64,000 nt of DNA from Undibacterium piscinae. GTDB taxonomy: Bacteria > Pseudomonadota > Gammaproteobacteria > Burkholderiales > Burkholderiaceae_D. Both the position numbers and the translations under genes were made by a program. The DNA lies in NCBI GenBank assembly GCA_003970805.2, contig CP051152.1, positions 496,001 through 560,000 of the forward strand, in the 5' to 3' direction. Positions 1 through 9,355 of this stretch are shown here, piece by piece. Every line of letters starts with the position of its first letter. Positions within the stretch are counted from its first letter, which is position 1. The notes beneath the pieces are model-generated. The model was not told where the DNA came from and did not search any database. It was given only the letters and a program-made list of their open reading frames with translations.

Positions 1-283
1 GGCCTGAAAACTTCCGGTAATTGTTCAGGCTAAACGCGGCAAAGGTGCCGAGTATTACGGAGGCGGTAGCTGCCATCAGGGCGATTTTTAGCGACAACAG
101 GAAGCCGGAAATGATTTCCTGATCTTCGGTCAGTGCGGAATACCATTGCAGGGTGAACCCGGTCCAGACCATGTCCTGACGGGAACTGTTAAACGAAAAG
201 ACGATCAGCATGAAGATCGGGATATACAGGAACAGATATCCCATTGAGAGCCAGCCTCGACCAAACCAACGATATGCGTTCAT
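1..283 (-). CDS. potI: Polyamine ABC transporter permease PotI, N-terminal part
   Basis: This is the second inner-membrane permease of a putrescine/spermidine ABC importer. Only the first 94 or so codons lie in the window; the rest runs off the left edge. The protein starts MNAYRWFGRGWLS and has a first hydrophobic segment (YLFLYIPIFMLIVFSF), as in PotI/PotC proteins. Its ATG overlaps the potH stop codon in an ATGA arrangement, so it is probably translationally coupled. It is the last visible gene of potF-potG-potH-potI, all read leftwards. The family assignment rests on this short stretch and the operon order. Confidence 0.85.
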   Translation of the reverse strand, partial: MNAYRWFGRGWLSMGYLFLYIPIFMLIVFSFNSSRQDMVWTGFTLQWYSALTEDQEIISGFLLSLKIALMAATASVILGTFAAFSLNNYRKFSG

Positions 284-1200
284 GATTTCTCCGGTGTTTG
301 ATTAGTTTGATATTTATTGAAGATTCCCATCGGTACCAGGATCAGCAAAATAACCACGACGGTGACCGCTGAAGCCATAGGCCAGTCGTTGTTGCTGAAG
401 AATTCGTCCCACAGTACATGGCCTATCATCAGCGTCTCAGGACCACCGAGTAATTCAGGAATCACGTATTCGCCGACGCACGGGATGAACACCAGCATGG
501 CTCCGGCAATGATGCCGGACTTCGACAATGGCACGGTGATGCGCCAGAAAGTGCTCCACGGTGTGGAACCCAGATCGGCGGCCGCCTCGATATAACGCAC
601 ATCCATTTTCGAGAGGTTGGTGTAGAGCGGCAGGATCATGAAGGGCAGGTAGGTGTAGACCATTCCCACCATCAACGAAAACGGCGTGTTCATCATATGT
701 ATCGGCGCATCTATGGCACCGATAGACAGCAGGAAATGATTGATGACGCCGTTATTGGCCAGCATACCTTTCCATGCATAGATGCGCAGTAGAAAGGAAG
801 TCCAGAACGGTAGCATCACCAGCATCATCAGGGTAGGCCTGATCGAAGCGCTCGACCTGGCCATAAAATAGGCAAACGGGTAGCCGATCAACAGGCAAAA
901 CGCGGTGGTGATGGCGGCAAATTTGATCGAGCTCAGATACGTCAGTACATACAGATTATCTTCGGCGATAAATTGGTAGTTGCTGATCTTGATCTTCAGC
1001 GAGACGATGCCATCTGCATAGGTGAGCAAGGTGCCGAAAGGATTGCTGATTTCCATCTCTACCATGCTGATTTTCAGGATGATGAAGAACGGTACCAGCG
1101 AACAGGCAAATAACCACAGGTAAGGGATGCCAATAACGGCAAGCTTGCCGCTAAGCCATTTAAATTGTATGAGGTTTTTCAGGAATTTTTTCACGATCAT
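280..1200 (-). CDS. potH: Polyamine ABC transporter permease PotH
   Basis: Inner-membrane permease that pairs with PotI to form the channel for putrescine or spermidine uptake. There are about six hydrophobic segments. The EAA loop that contacts the ATPase is visible as EAAADLGSTPWSTFWRI, followed by VPLSKSGIIAG. I place the start at MIVKKFLKNL because the open frame extends 22 codons further only into the end of potG. With this start the gap to the potG stop is 5 bases. Its stop overlaps the potI start. Length (about 306 residues) is normal for PotH. Confidence is high for the family and moderate for polyamine specificity, which is supported by the adjacent putrescine catabolism genes. Confidence 0.92.
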   Translation of the reverse strand: MIVKKFLKNLIQFKWLSGKLAVIGIPYLWLFACSLVPFFIILKISMVEMEISNPFGTLLTYADGIVSLKIKISNYQFIAEDNLYVLTYLSSIKFAAITTAFCLLIGYPFAYFMARSSASIRPTLMMLVMLPFWTSFLLRIYAWKGMLANNGVINHFLLSIGAIDAPIHMMNTPFSLMVGMVYTYLPFMILPLYTNLSKMDVRYIEAAADLGSTPWSTFWRITVPLSKSGIIAGAMLVFIPCVGEYVIPELLGGPETLMIGHVLWDEFFSNNDWPMASAVTVVVILLILVPMGIFNKYQTNQTPEKS

Positions 1201-1205
1201 TTCCC

Positions 1206-2366
1206 CTATTGGGTTAATACCACCATGGAAATGTCGGACCAGCTTGCGTAAACCTTGTCGCCCCATTTCGGATGGAAGGCACCATGTCTTACCGTATTGC
1301 TGACGGTGGCCTTAACCTGCATGCCGCTGGCCAGTTTCAGGTGATACACGGTATAGCTGCCCAGATACGCAATCTCGACGATTTCTCCATACACGACATT
1401 ATGGGTTTGCTCAGGCGGTTCGCTGCTGATGGTGATTTTTTCAGGCCGTACCGCAATCGATACCGGCATACCTATGGTGCCGGTGATGCCGTGGCCTACG
1501 TAATGCCTGCATTCAGGCGTGTCGACAACCACGTGATCGGGCTCATCCTCGGTCACTTTGCCGTTGAACATATTGACGCTGCCGATAAAATCTGCGACAA
1601 AACGGCAGTTCGGCGTTTCGTAAATTTCGTGCGGCTTGCCGATTTGCCGGATCACGCCTTCGCTCATGACGGCGATGCGCGATGCCATTGACATGGCTTC
1701 TTCCTGATCGTGCGTCACCATGACGCAGGTGACACCGACTTGTTCGATGATATTCACCAGTTCGAGTTGGGTACGCTCGCGCAGTTTTTTATCTAGCGCG
1801 GCAAGCGGTTCATCGAGTAACAGTAATTGCGGGCGCTTGGCCAGGCTACGGGCCAGTGCGACACGTTGCTGCTGACCGCCGGACAGTTGATGCGGCTTGC
1901 GTTTGCCATAGGCGCTCAGTTGTACCAAGGCCAGCATTTTTTCTACGCGTTCCGCAATCTGATCCTTGGGCATGCCTTCCCTGCGTAAGCCGAAAGCGAT
2001 GTTGTCCCAAACGGAAAGGTGAGGAAATAAGGCATACGACTGAAACATCATGTTAATAGGACGATGGTAGGGCGCCACGCCGACGATGTCTTTGCCATCA
2101 AGTAAAATTTGGCCCGAGGTCGGTGATTCAAAGCCCGCCAACATACGCAGCAGAGTGGATTTACCGCAGCCTGAGCTGCCCAGTAAGGCAAAAATTTCAC
2201 CCTTGTTGATGGCGACGGACAGATTGTCCACTGCCCGTACATCGCCAAATTCCTTGATCAGGTTATTAATCAGTAAAAAAGGTTTAACTGTGCCGTTGCC
2301 ATTGCTGGCGCTAGTTGCAGGAGCAACTGATTGATTGGCTGTTTCGCCATGAGATGATGACGCCAT
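1206..2366 (-). CDS. potG: Polyamine ABC transporter ATP-binding protein PotG
   Basis: Cytoplasmic ATPase that powers the PotFGHI importer. The nucleotide-binding domain shows a Walker A motif (LLGSSGCGKST), an ABC signature (LSGGQQQRVALARSLA) and a Walker B motif (LLLLDEPLAALD). A His switch lies in VMVTHDQEEAMSMA. A C-terminal TOBE-like domain follows (IAVRPEKITIS). I chose the start MASSSHGETANQ; a longer frame upstream adds 38 residues of unrelated sequence. The gene lies between potF and potH on the same strand. Length, about 386 residues, is normal for PotG. Confidence 0.93.
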   Translation of the reverse strand: MASSSHGETANQSVAPATSASNGNGTVKPFLLINNLIKEFGDVRAVDNLSVAINKGEIFALLGSSGCGKSTLLRMLAGFESPTSGQILLDGKDIVGVAPYHRPINMMFQSYALFPHLSVWDNIAFGLRREGMPKDQIAERVEKMLALVQLSAYGKRKPHQLSGGQQQRVALARSLAKRPQLLLLDEPLAALDKKLRERTQLELVNIIEQVGVTCVMVTHDQEEAMSMASRIAVMSEGVIRQIGKPHEIYETPNCRFVADFIGSVNMFNGKVTEDEPDHVVVDTPECRHYVGHGITGTIGMPVSIAVRPEKITISSEPPEQTHNVVYGEIVEIAYLGSYTVYHLKLASGMQVKATVSNTVRHGAFHPKWGDKVYASWSDISMVVLTQ

Positions 2367-2489
2367 GAGATGCCTTGAATAAAAAAGGTTGAGACTATCC
2401 ACGGTCATTGAAAAATGACCGTTCAGTACTTTCGGGTATTGCCGTAATTCAGTAGATAAGGTGCCCGACGAATCGGGCATCTATCTTCC

Positions 2490-3645
<1,156 letters not shown>

Positions 3646-3762
3646 CTATCGCATTAGATTGAATTACTGATTGCTACTACGCGTTTCATGTTAGGTCGCT
3701 TCTTAATTGGCGATTTTTTTATGTCCATCTCTTGCTTACACCAAGCAATTTCTAAGCAATTT

Positions 3763-5226
3763 TCATACCCAGCCACGCTCCTGCAGGTCGGCTAAAGTCT
3801 GGTCTAGACACAGCCTGATCAGCCCTATCATTTCATCGATTTGCTCTATGCTCATGCACAGTGGTGGCGCGATAATCATCCTGTCACCCACCGCGCGCAT
3901 GATCATGCCGTTACCGAACATGTAGCCGCGACAAATCATTCCTACATGTTGCTCTGCATCGAATAAAACGCAGTCATGCACCACTTCGGCTTTTTCCTTC
4001 ACCAGATTGAGGCCTGCGACAAAACCACAGCTGTCGGCAAAGCCTACCAGCGGGTGAGAGGCAAGTGTTGCGAATTGTTGTTTTAGGTAAGGGCCGGTTT
4101 TATTGCCGACTTTCTCTACCAGCTTTTCTTCCTGAAGAATGCGGATGTTTTCCAGTGCTGCGGCACAGGCGACCGGATGGCCGGAGTAGGTAAAGCCGTG
4201 ATTAAAGTCGCCGCCTTTTTCTATCAGTACATCGGCGACCCTGTCACCGACCATGACGCCACCGAGAGGGATGTAGCCGGAGGTGACGCCTTTGGCGAAA
4301 GTCATTAAGTCAGGCTTGATACCCATTAGCTCGGAACCAAACCAGGTGCCTAAGCGGCCAAAACCACAAATGACTTCATCAGCGATCAGCAAGATGCCGT
4401 ATTTGTCGCAAATGCGCTGGATTTCCGGCCAGTAAGTGGCGGGAGGAATGATGACGCCACCTGCGCCTTGTACCGGTTCGCCTATGAAAGCGGCAACTTT
4501 TTCCGGGCCGACTTCGAGGATTTTTTGTTCCAGCCAGGATGCCGCCTCGATACCAAATTCGGCTTCGGTTTTGCCGCGACCTGCCTCGAAATAATTCGGC
4601 TGGCCGATATGCTCAATGCCCGGAATCGGTAAACCACCTTGGGCGTGCATGCCGCTCATGCCACCCAGTGAAGCGCCGGCAACGGTGCTGCCGTGGTAGG
4701 CATTGTGGCGGCTGATGATGACATGCCTGTCCTGGTAGCCGAGTAAATCCCAATAGCGTCTTACCATGCGCAGATTGGTGTCATTGCCTTCCGAACCAGA
4801 GCCGGTAAAGAAGACATGGTTAAACTGAGGCGGCGAAATTTCGACCAGTTTGGCGGCCAGTTGCACCGCTGGTACGTTGGTGGTGTTGAAAAAGCTATTG
4901 TAGAAAGGCAGGACATTCATTTGCTGGTACACCGCCTCTGCGATACTGGTGCGGCCATAGCCTACATTGACGCACCACAGACCGGACATGCCATCGAGGA
5001 TCTGCTTGCCTTCTGAATCCCAGAGGTAAATGCCATCACCCTTGATCATGACACGGGCGCCTTTTTCATTGAGGTCTTTAAAGTCCGTAAATGGATGCAG
5101 GTAATGGGCAGAATCGAGTTTTTGTATGGCTTTGGTGTCAAAAACCTGGCTTGGTGCTGTAGCCGCTGTTTTTGCGGTGGCGCTGGCGACCAGGGAAATG
5201 CTGGGCTGCAAGGAATGTGAGTGCAT
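3763..5226 (-). CDS. spuC: Putrescine--pyruvate aminotransferase (SpuC type)
   Basis: Class III PLP-dependent aminotransferase expected to move the amino group of putrescine to pyruvate, giving 4-aminobutanal and alanine. The PLP lysine is K312 in TFAKGVTSGYIPLGG, preceded by the PLP aspartate in IADEVICGFGR. The N-terminal DGMSGLWCVNVGYGR and the pocket FFTGSGSEGNDT fit the SpuC/omega-transaminase group. Length, 487 residues, is slightly long because of an alanine-rich N-terminus. It lies downstream of puuA on the same strand and upstream of the pot operon, so two routes of putrescine breakdown seem to be encoded together. Related omega-transaminases use other amines, so the exact donor is inferred from context. 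Confidence 0.85.
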   Translation of the reverse strand: MHSHSLQPSISLVASATAKTAATAPSQVFDTKAIQKLDSAHYLHPFTDFKDLNEKGARVMIKGDGIYLWDSEGKQILDGMSGLWCVNVGYGRTSIAEAVYQQMNVLPFYNSFFNTTNVPAVQLAAKLVEISPPQFNHVFFTGSGSEGNDTNLRMVRRYWDLLGYQDRHVIISRHNAYHGSTVAGASLGGMSGMHAQGGLPIPGIEHIGQPNYFEAGRGKTEAEFGIEAASWLEQKILEVGPEKVAAFIGEPVQGAGGVIIPPATYWPEIQRICDKYGILLIADEVICGFGRLGTWFGSELMGIKPDLMTFAKGVTSGYIPLGGVMVGDRVADVLIEKGGDFNHGFTYSGHPVACAAALENIRILQEEKLVEKVGNKTGPYLKQQFATLASHPLVGFADSCGFVAGLNLVKEKAEVVHDCVLFDAEQHVGMICRGYMFGNGMIMRAVGDRMIIAPPLCMSIEQIDEMIGLIRLCLDQTLADLQERGWV

Positions 5227-5295
5227 GGGAATCCTAAATTCAATCAGTAGTCAATGTGTGTTCAAAGTCTGATGGTGACGGGTATTTGCTGTTGT

Positions 5296-5336
5296 ACGTC
5301 TAAGCAATGCCTGTCTGGCTTGCTTCGCTTAGACGT
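5296..5336. promoter_or_regulatory. Stem-loop at the puuA stop codon
   Basis: ACGTCTAAGC (5296-5305) and its exact reverse complement GCTTAGACGT (5327-5336) flank a 21-base loop. The right arm overlaps the puuA stop codon. No T-run follows on either strand, so a classical intrinsic terminator is unlikely. It may be an mRNA stability or attenuation element between puuA and spuC. Confidence 0.5.
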
Positions 5337-6699
5337 GCAGCAGCAAATGTTCGCGTTCCCATGGGCTGATCACCGTCATGAATTCCTGGTGCTCGAGATC
5401 CTTGATCGCCGCATACACGTCGATGAAACGTTCACCCAGTACAGCACGCAATTTGTCTTCGGCGCGCAGTAATTGCAGCGCTTCAGGTAAGCCTTGCGGT
5501 AGTTCAAACTTAAGGTCATAAGCGCTGCTGGTTGTCATTGGCGTCGGTTCGAGTTGCTCGGTCATGCCCAGATAGCCGCAGGCGAGGGTGACTGCCAGCG
5601 CCAGATATGGGTTGGCGTCAGCGCCGATGATGCGGTTTTCGACGCGTCTGTCCTGCACGCCCGATTCCGGTACGCGGAAGCCGACCGTACGGTTATCCAT
5701 ACCCCATTGGATATTGATAGGGGCGGCAGTGTGGCGCACGATGCGGCGATACGAGTTCACGTAAGGCGCTACGATTGCCATAGCGGCCGGCATATAACGT
5801 TGCAAACCACCGATATAGTGCTTAAAGATAGGTGCGGCTGAGCCGTCTTCATTGCTGAAGATGTTCAGGCCGGTTTTGCAATCGACCACGCTCTGGTGTA
5901 CGTGCATGGCCGAGCCTGGTTCGCCTGCCATGGGCTTGGCCATGAAGGTGGCGTACATATCATGCTTAAGCGCCGCTTCGCGCAAGGTACGCTTAAAGAA
6001 GAATACTTTGTCGGCGAGACCCAGCGGATCGCCATGCAGGAAGTTGATTTCCATCTGGCCGGCACCGATTTCATGAATCAGGGTGTCGACGTCCAGATTC
6101 ATCATGTCGCAATAGTCGTAGATGTCCTCGAACAGCGGATCAAATTCGTTAACCGCATCAATGCTGTAGACCTGACGACTGGTTTCGGATCGGCCGCTAC
6201 GGCCGATAGGCGGTTTTAATGGCAGATCGGGGTCTATATTTTTTGCCGTCAGGTAGAACTCGAGTTCTGGGGCGACTACCGGCTTCCAGCCTTTGTCCGC
6301 ATACAACTTCAGAACGCGGCGAAGTACCGAGCGCGGAGCGAAATCGACCAGTTTGCCATCGGCAAAATAGCAGTCGTGAATCACTTGTGCGGTAGGGTCA
6401 GTGGCCCAAGGAACCATGGTGATGGTGGTTGGGTCCGCTTTGAGGATCATGTCGCGATCGGTGGATGAAATGGCTCTGTCGTAAGCGTCGTCGTCGGTCG
6501 GGTAGTTGCCTGTCACGGTCATGCCCAGAACCGCTTCCGGAATACGCATGCCGCGTTCCTGGGTAAATTTTCCGCGCGGTAGGATTTTGCCGCGTGCCAC
6601 GCCAGTCAGATCGGGTACCAGGCACTCAATTTCCGTGACACGGTTTTCGTTGAGCCACAGATCCATGTCGGTGTAAGTGAAATTTTCGCGAATTGCCAT
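5329..6699 (-). CDS. puuA: Gamma-glutamylputrescine synthetase-like glutamine synthetase family protein
   Basis: Type I glutamine synthetase fold enzyme that most likely ligates glutamate to putrescine with ATP, the first step of the Puu pathway. Visible are the metal-binding region (VVAPELEFYL), the glutamate/metal segment (EIGAGQMEINFLHGD), the ATP/glutamate loop (GSAMHVHQS) and a late segment (VPESGVQDRRVENRIIGADANPYLALA). At 456 residues it matches PuuA and related gamma-polyamide synthetases and lacks the adenylylation-type C-terminus of GlnA. Neighbouring puuD and spuC on the same strand support polyamine specificity. Confidence 0.88.
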   Translation of the reverse strand: MAIRENFTYTDMDLWLNENRVTEIECLVPDLTGVARGKILPRGKFTQERGMRIPEAVLGMTVTGNYPTDDDAYDRAISSTDRDMILKADPTTITMVPWATDPTAQVIHDCYFADGKLVDFAPRSVLRRVLKLYADKGWKPVVAPELEFYLTAKNIDPDLPLKPPIGRSGRSETSRQVYSIDAVNEFDPLFEDIYDYCDMMNLDVDTLIHEIGAGQMEINFLHGDPLGLADKVFFFKRTLREAALKHDMYATFMAKPMAGEPGSAMHVHQSVVDCKTGLNIFSNEDGSAAPIFKHYIGGLQRYMPAAMAIVAPYVNSYRRIVRHTAAPINIQWGMDNRTVGFRVPESGVQDRRVENRIIGADANPYLALAVTLACGYLGMTEQLEPTPMTTSSAYDLKFELPQGLPEALQLLRAEDKLRAVLGERFIDVYAAIKDLEHQEFMTVISPWEREHLLLHV

Positions 6700-6736
6700 A
6701 TTTGTCTCTCTATTGTCTTAATCGTCGCACCTGGTT

Positions 6737-6769
6737 TTTTCCGGTGCTCTATATTGCAATTTTCCGGTG
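6737..6769. promoter_or_regulatory. Direct repeat upstream of puuA
   Basis: TTTTCCGGTG occurs at 6737-6746 and again at 6760-6769, 23 bases apart start to start, within the 109-base gap before puuA. Spaced direct repeats are typical MocR-family operators, and a MocR gene lies 1 kb away. No binding can be shown from sequence alone. Confidence 0.35.
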
Positions 6770-6808
6770 GCAGCTACGGGACCCGTCGCGCCCATAATTC
6801 GTAGGTTC

Positions 6809-7585
6809 TCATGATGGCCTTCCGCGCTTGGTTTGATAGTCGCGGCAAGCCTGGCCGAATGCCTTAAAGATCTTGATTGAATCGGGATTGTTCATGAGGT
6901 TCCATTCAGGATGCCATTGCACCGCCAGAGCAAAGCAACCGGGTTTGCCGAAACTGTATGCTTCGATTAATCCATCGTCTGCACGTGCCTCTACGTCCAG
7001 GCCGGCAGCGAGTTGGTCGATGCCTTGTCCGTGCAGGGAATTGACTTGAATATGCAGCTTGCCTTCGAGTATCTGCGCCAATTGCCCGTCGGGTGTCAGG
7101 CTGATCGCATGTGCCGGTGCATATTGCAGTTCTTGTGCCAGTGACTTGTCTTCGCGGTGATCGAACTTGCCTGCCACTTCCTGAACCGCCTGATGCAAGC
7201 TGCCGCCGAGTGCGACGTTGACTTCCTGAAAACCGCGGCATACTGCGAAAACCGGCATGCCACGCTCGATTGCGGCGCGGATCAGCGGCAGGGTGGTGGC
7301 ATCGCGTGCCGCATCTTGCGGTAGTGCAGGATTGTGCACTTCTTGTCCGTAGTGACTAGGATGAACATTGGAATAGGCGCCGGTCAGCATCAAACCGTCT
7401 GCCGTATCCAATGCCTTGGCCAGATCCGTCCGTGTGCCTAAAGCCGGCAGTATTAATGGCAGGCAGGTAGCACCTTGAACAACGGCATCGACATACTTCA
7501 TTTGCGCTACATGAAACCGGTGCGAGCCGATTTGTGCGGTACAAGCCGGAACAATGACAATTGGAGTAGTAGGGTTGAGCATCAT
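6809..7585 (-). CDS. puuD: Gamma-glutamyl-gamma-aminobutyrate hydrolase (PuuD family), copy 1
   Basis: Class I glutamine amidotransferase-like hydrolase that releases GABA from gamma-glutamyl-GABA. The nucleophile is C116 in VFAVCRGFQEVN, and the His/Glu pair is in AVQWHPEWN. Length (258 residues) is normal. The N-terminal PIVIVPACTAQIGSHRFHVAQMKY matches the peptidase C26 group. It is the first gene leftwards from a divergent intergenic region shared with a MocR regulator. A second paralogue lies at 25119-25913. Confidence 0.88.
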   Translation of the reverse strand: MMLNPTTPIVIVPACTAQIGSHRFHVAQMKYVDAVVQGATCLPLILPALGTRTDLAKALDTADGLMLTGAYSNVHPSHYGQEVHNPALPQDAARDATTLPLIRAAIERGMPVFAVCRGFQEVNVALGGSLHQAVQEVAGKFDHREDKSLAQELQYAPAHAISLTPDGQLAQILEGKLHIQVNSLHGQGIDQLAAGLDVEARADDGLIEAYSFGKPGCFALAVQWHPEWNLMNNPDSIKIFKAFGQACRDYQTKRGRPS

Positions 7586-7819
7586 GTCTATTTACAAAGT
7601 CAGATTGAATTGTTTGGGGTATAACAAGGTACTGGCGCGAAAACTCAAATCAAATACTAATCTAGATAGATCCACTTTAATAGCATTAAATGTTTTGCGT
7701 TGCACCAAACTTTCTCATGAAACATTTGCTGAAAAATATGTTTTAAATACAAAACACAGCGTATAGTGAATTTGGTATGATTGTAAGTTCCACTTTATTA
7801 ATTTCGATAGAACCACTTT
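7586..7819. promoter_or_regulatory. Divergent promoter region puuD / MocR with CCACTTTA repeats
   Basis: AT-rich gap between divergent genes. CCACTTTA occurs three times in direct orientation: 7672-7679, 7790-7797 and 7813-7820. The last two are 23 bases apart, and the third touches the MocR start codon. No Shine-Dalgarno sequence is visible before that start. These repeats are good candidates for the autoregulatory operator of the adjacent MocR protein. This is inference from position and spacing. Confidence 0.5.
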
Positions 7820-9313
7820 ATGTTGCCCGCTTCCGACCTACTCTCCGCTTTCCTTGCTCAGAGCGATTTTTATCCGGGATTGCCCCAGCAGCGCCGTCTT
7901 TATGAAGCGGCGAAAACTGCCATTCACCAGCATCAATTGGGGGCGGGGAATAAACTGCCGTCCAGCCGTGATCTGGCGCGTGATTTGTGTGTCGCCCGCA
8001 ACACTGTGGTGGCCGCGTTTGAGCAATTGGCTGCGGAAGGTTATGTCACCAGTACTTTGGGAAGCGGTACTTATGTGGCTGATCTGGCGGATTTGAAGCC
8101 GCTTGACGATAAAGCTGCCGCGTATGTGCCGCTTAATGCATCAGCGCTGGCGCCGCTGTCACGGCGCGGTGCGCATATCACGGCATTTGCCGCCGGTCCG
8201 CGTTTCGAAATCCAGCCTTTTGCCCCGGGTGATGCTGACTTCAGCAGTTTTCCGTTTAAGTTGTGGCAGCGCCTGCAAAATCGGGTGTGGCGCGAAGTGC
8301 GGCCTGACCTGCTCGATTACGGCCAGTCCGGTGGCTATCTGCCTTTGCGTCAGGCCATCGCCGAATATCTGCGGATCTCGCGTTCGGTCAAGGTGGCGGT
8401 GGAAAACATCGTTATTACTTCCGGAACACAGCAATCACTGGATCTTTGCGCGCAGTTGCTGGCAGACGTCGGTGATACGGCATGGGTGGAAGACCCCTGT
8501 TATTGGGGCGCCAGACGGGTGTTTGAAGCATGTGACCTGACACTGCATCCGATTACGGTCGATGCCGATGGCATGGCGCTGGAAGCGGCCGATCTGGCTA
8601 CCGACCCACGCTTGATTTATGTTACGCCGTCGCATCAATATCCTACCGGTGCGGTGATGAGTCTGGTGCGCCGGCGCGAATTACTTGATGTTGCCGTGCG
8701 AAAAAACGCCTGGATACTCGAGGATGATTATGACAGCGAATTCCGTTATACAGGTCGGCCGTTGGCATCCTTGCAGGGACTCGATACCGATGACAGGGTG
8801 GTATATATGGGTACCTTTTCCAAGGTGTTATATCCCGGCATTAAGGTTGGCTATATGGTGGTGCCGCCGGCGCTGGCCGATTCCTTCAAGATCGCTTTGT
8901 ATGATTTACAGCGCCCCGGCCAGTTGATGGTGCAGGCGGCGTTGGCGGACTTTATTTCGCAAGGGCATTTTGTGACCCATATCCGCAAGATTCGTCAGAT
9001 TTATGGCTCGCGCCGCGAACTTTTGCGCAAAACCCTGGTGAGCCAGTTCGGTGCGCAATTGAGCCAGCGCGTCACGATATCGAGTGAAGAATCCGGTTTG
9101 CATCTGGTAGTGGAATTACCCGACTATGTGGATGATGTCGCGCTTGAGAAATTGGCCGCGGAGTCCGGGATAGCGGTTAAGGCACTGTCTACTTACTATC
9201 TGGCACCACCGGTGCGGCGCGGTCTGTTGGTCGGTTATGCCTATGTGACGCCGGATAAAATCGTTTATTACGGAAAGCTACTGGCTGCAGTGATCCAATC
9301 GGGCGTACATTAG
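7820..9313 (+). CDS. MocR/GabR-type regulator (GntR HTH plus aminotransferase domain)
   Basis: Transcription factor with an N-terminal winged-helix GntR domain (residues about 15-85; KLPSSRDLARDL, then NTVVAAFEQLAAEGY and GSGTYVAD). It is fused to a fold type I aminotransferase-like domain that binds PLP. The PLP lysine is in MGTFSKVLYPGIKVGY and the PLP aspartate near WILEDDYDSEFRY. Length 497 is normal for MocR proteins. It is divergent from puuD and likely controls the puuD-puuA-spuC-pot direction in response to a PLP adduct of GABA, putrescine or a related amine. It is a close paralogue of the protein at 28977, which helps define that gene's missing C-terminus. Confidence 0.88.
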   Translation: MLPASDLLSAFLAQSDFYPGLPQQRRLYEAAKTAIHQHQLGAGNKLPSSRDLARDLCVARNTVVAAFEQLAAEGYVTSTLGSGTYVADLADLKPLDDKAAAYVPLNASALAPLSRRGAHITAFAAGPRFEIQPFAPGDADFSSFPFKLWQRLQNRVWREVRPDLLDYGQSGGYLPLRQAIAEYLRISRSVKVAVENIVITSGTQQSLDLCAQLLADVGDTAWVEDPCYWGARRVFEACDLTLHPITVDADGMALEAADLATDPRLIYVTPSHQYPTGAVMSLVRRRELLDVAVRKNAWILEDDYDSEFRYTGRPLASLQGLDTDDRVVYMGTFSKVLYPGIKVGYMVVPPALADSFKIALYDLQRPGQLMVQAALADFISQGHFVTHIRKIRQIYGSRRELLRKTLVSQFGAQLSQRVTISSEESGLHLVVELPDYVDDVALEKLAAESGIAVKALSTYYLAPPVRRGLLVGYAYVTPDKIVYYGKLLAAVIQSGVH

Positions 9314-9331
9314 CGCTATACAGCGCTATAC
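9312..9331. repeat. 10-bp tandem duplication at the MocR stop codon
   Basis: AGCGCTATAC is repeated twice without a gap, starting inside the TAG stop codon. Function is unknown; it may be a replication-slippage product. Confidence 0.6.
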
Positions 9332-9355
9332 AGTTTTATCGATTGTAATCCGGGT

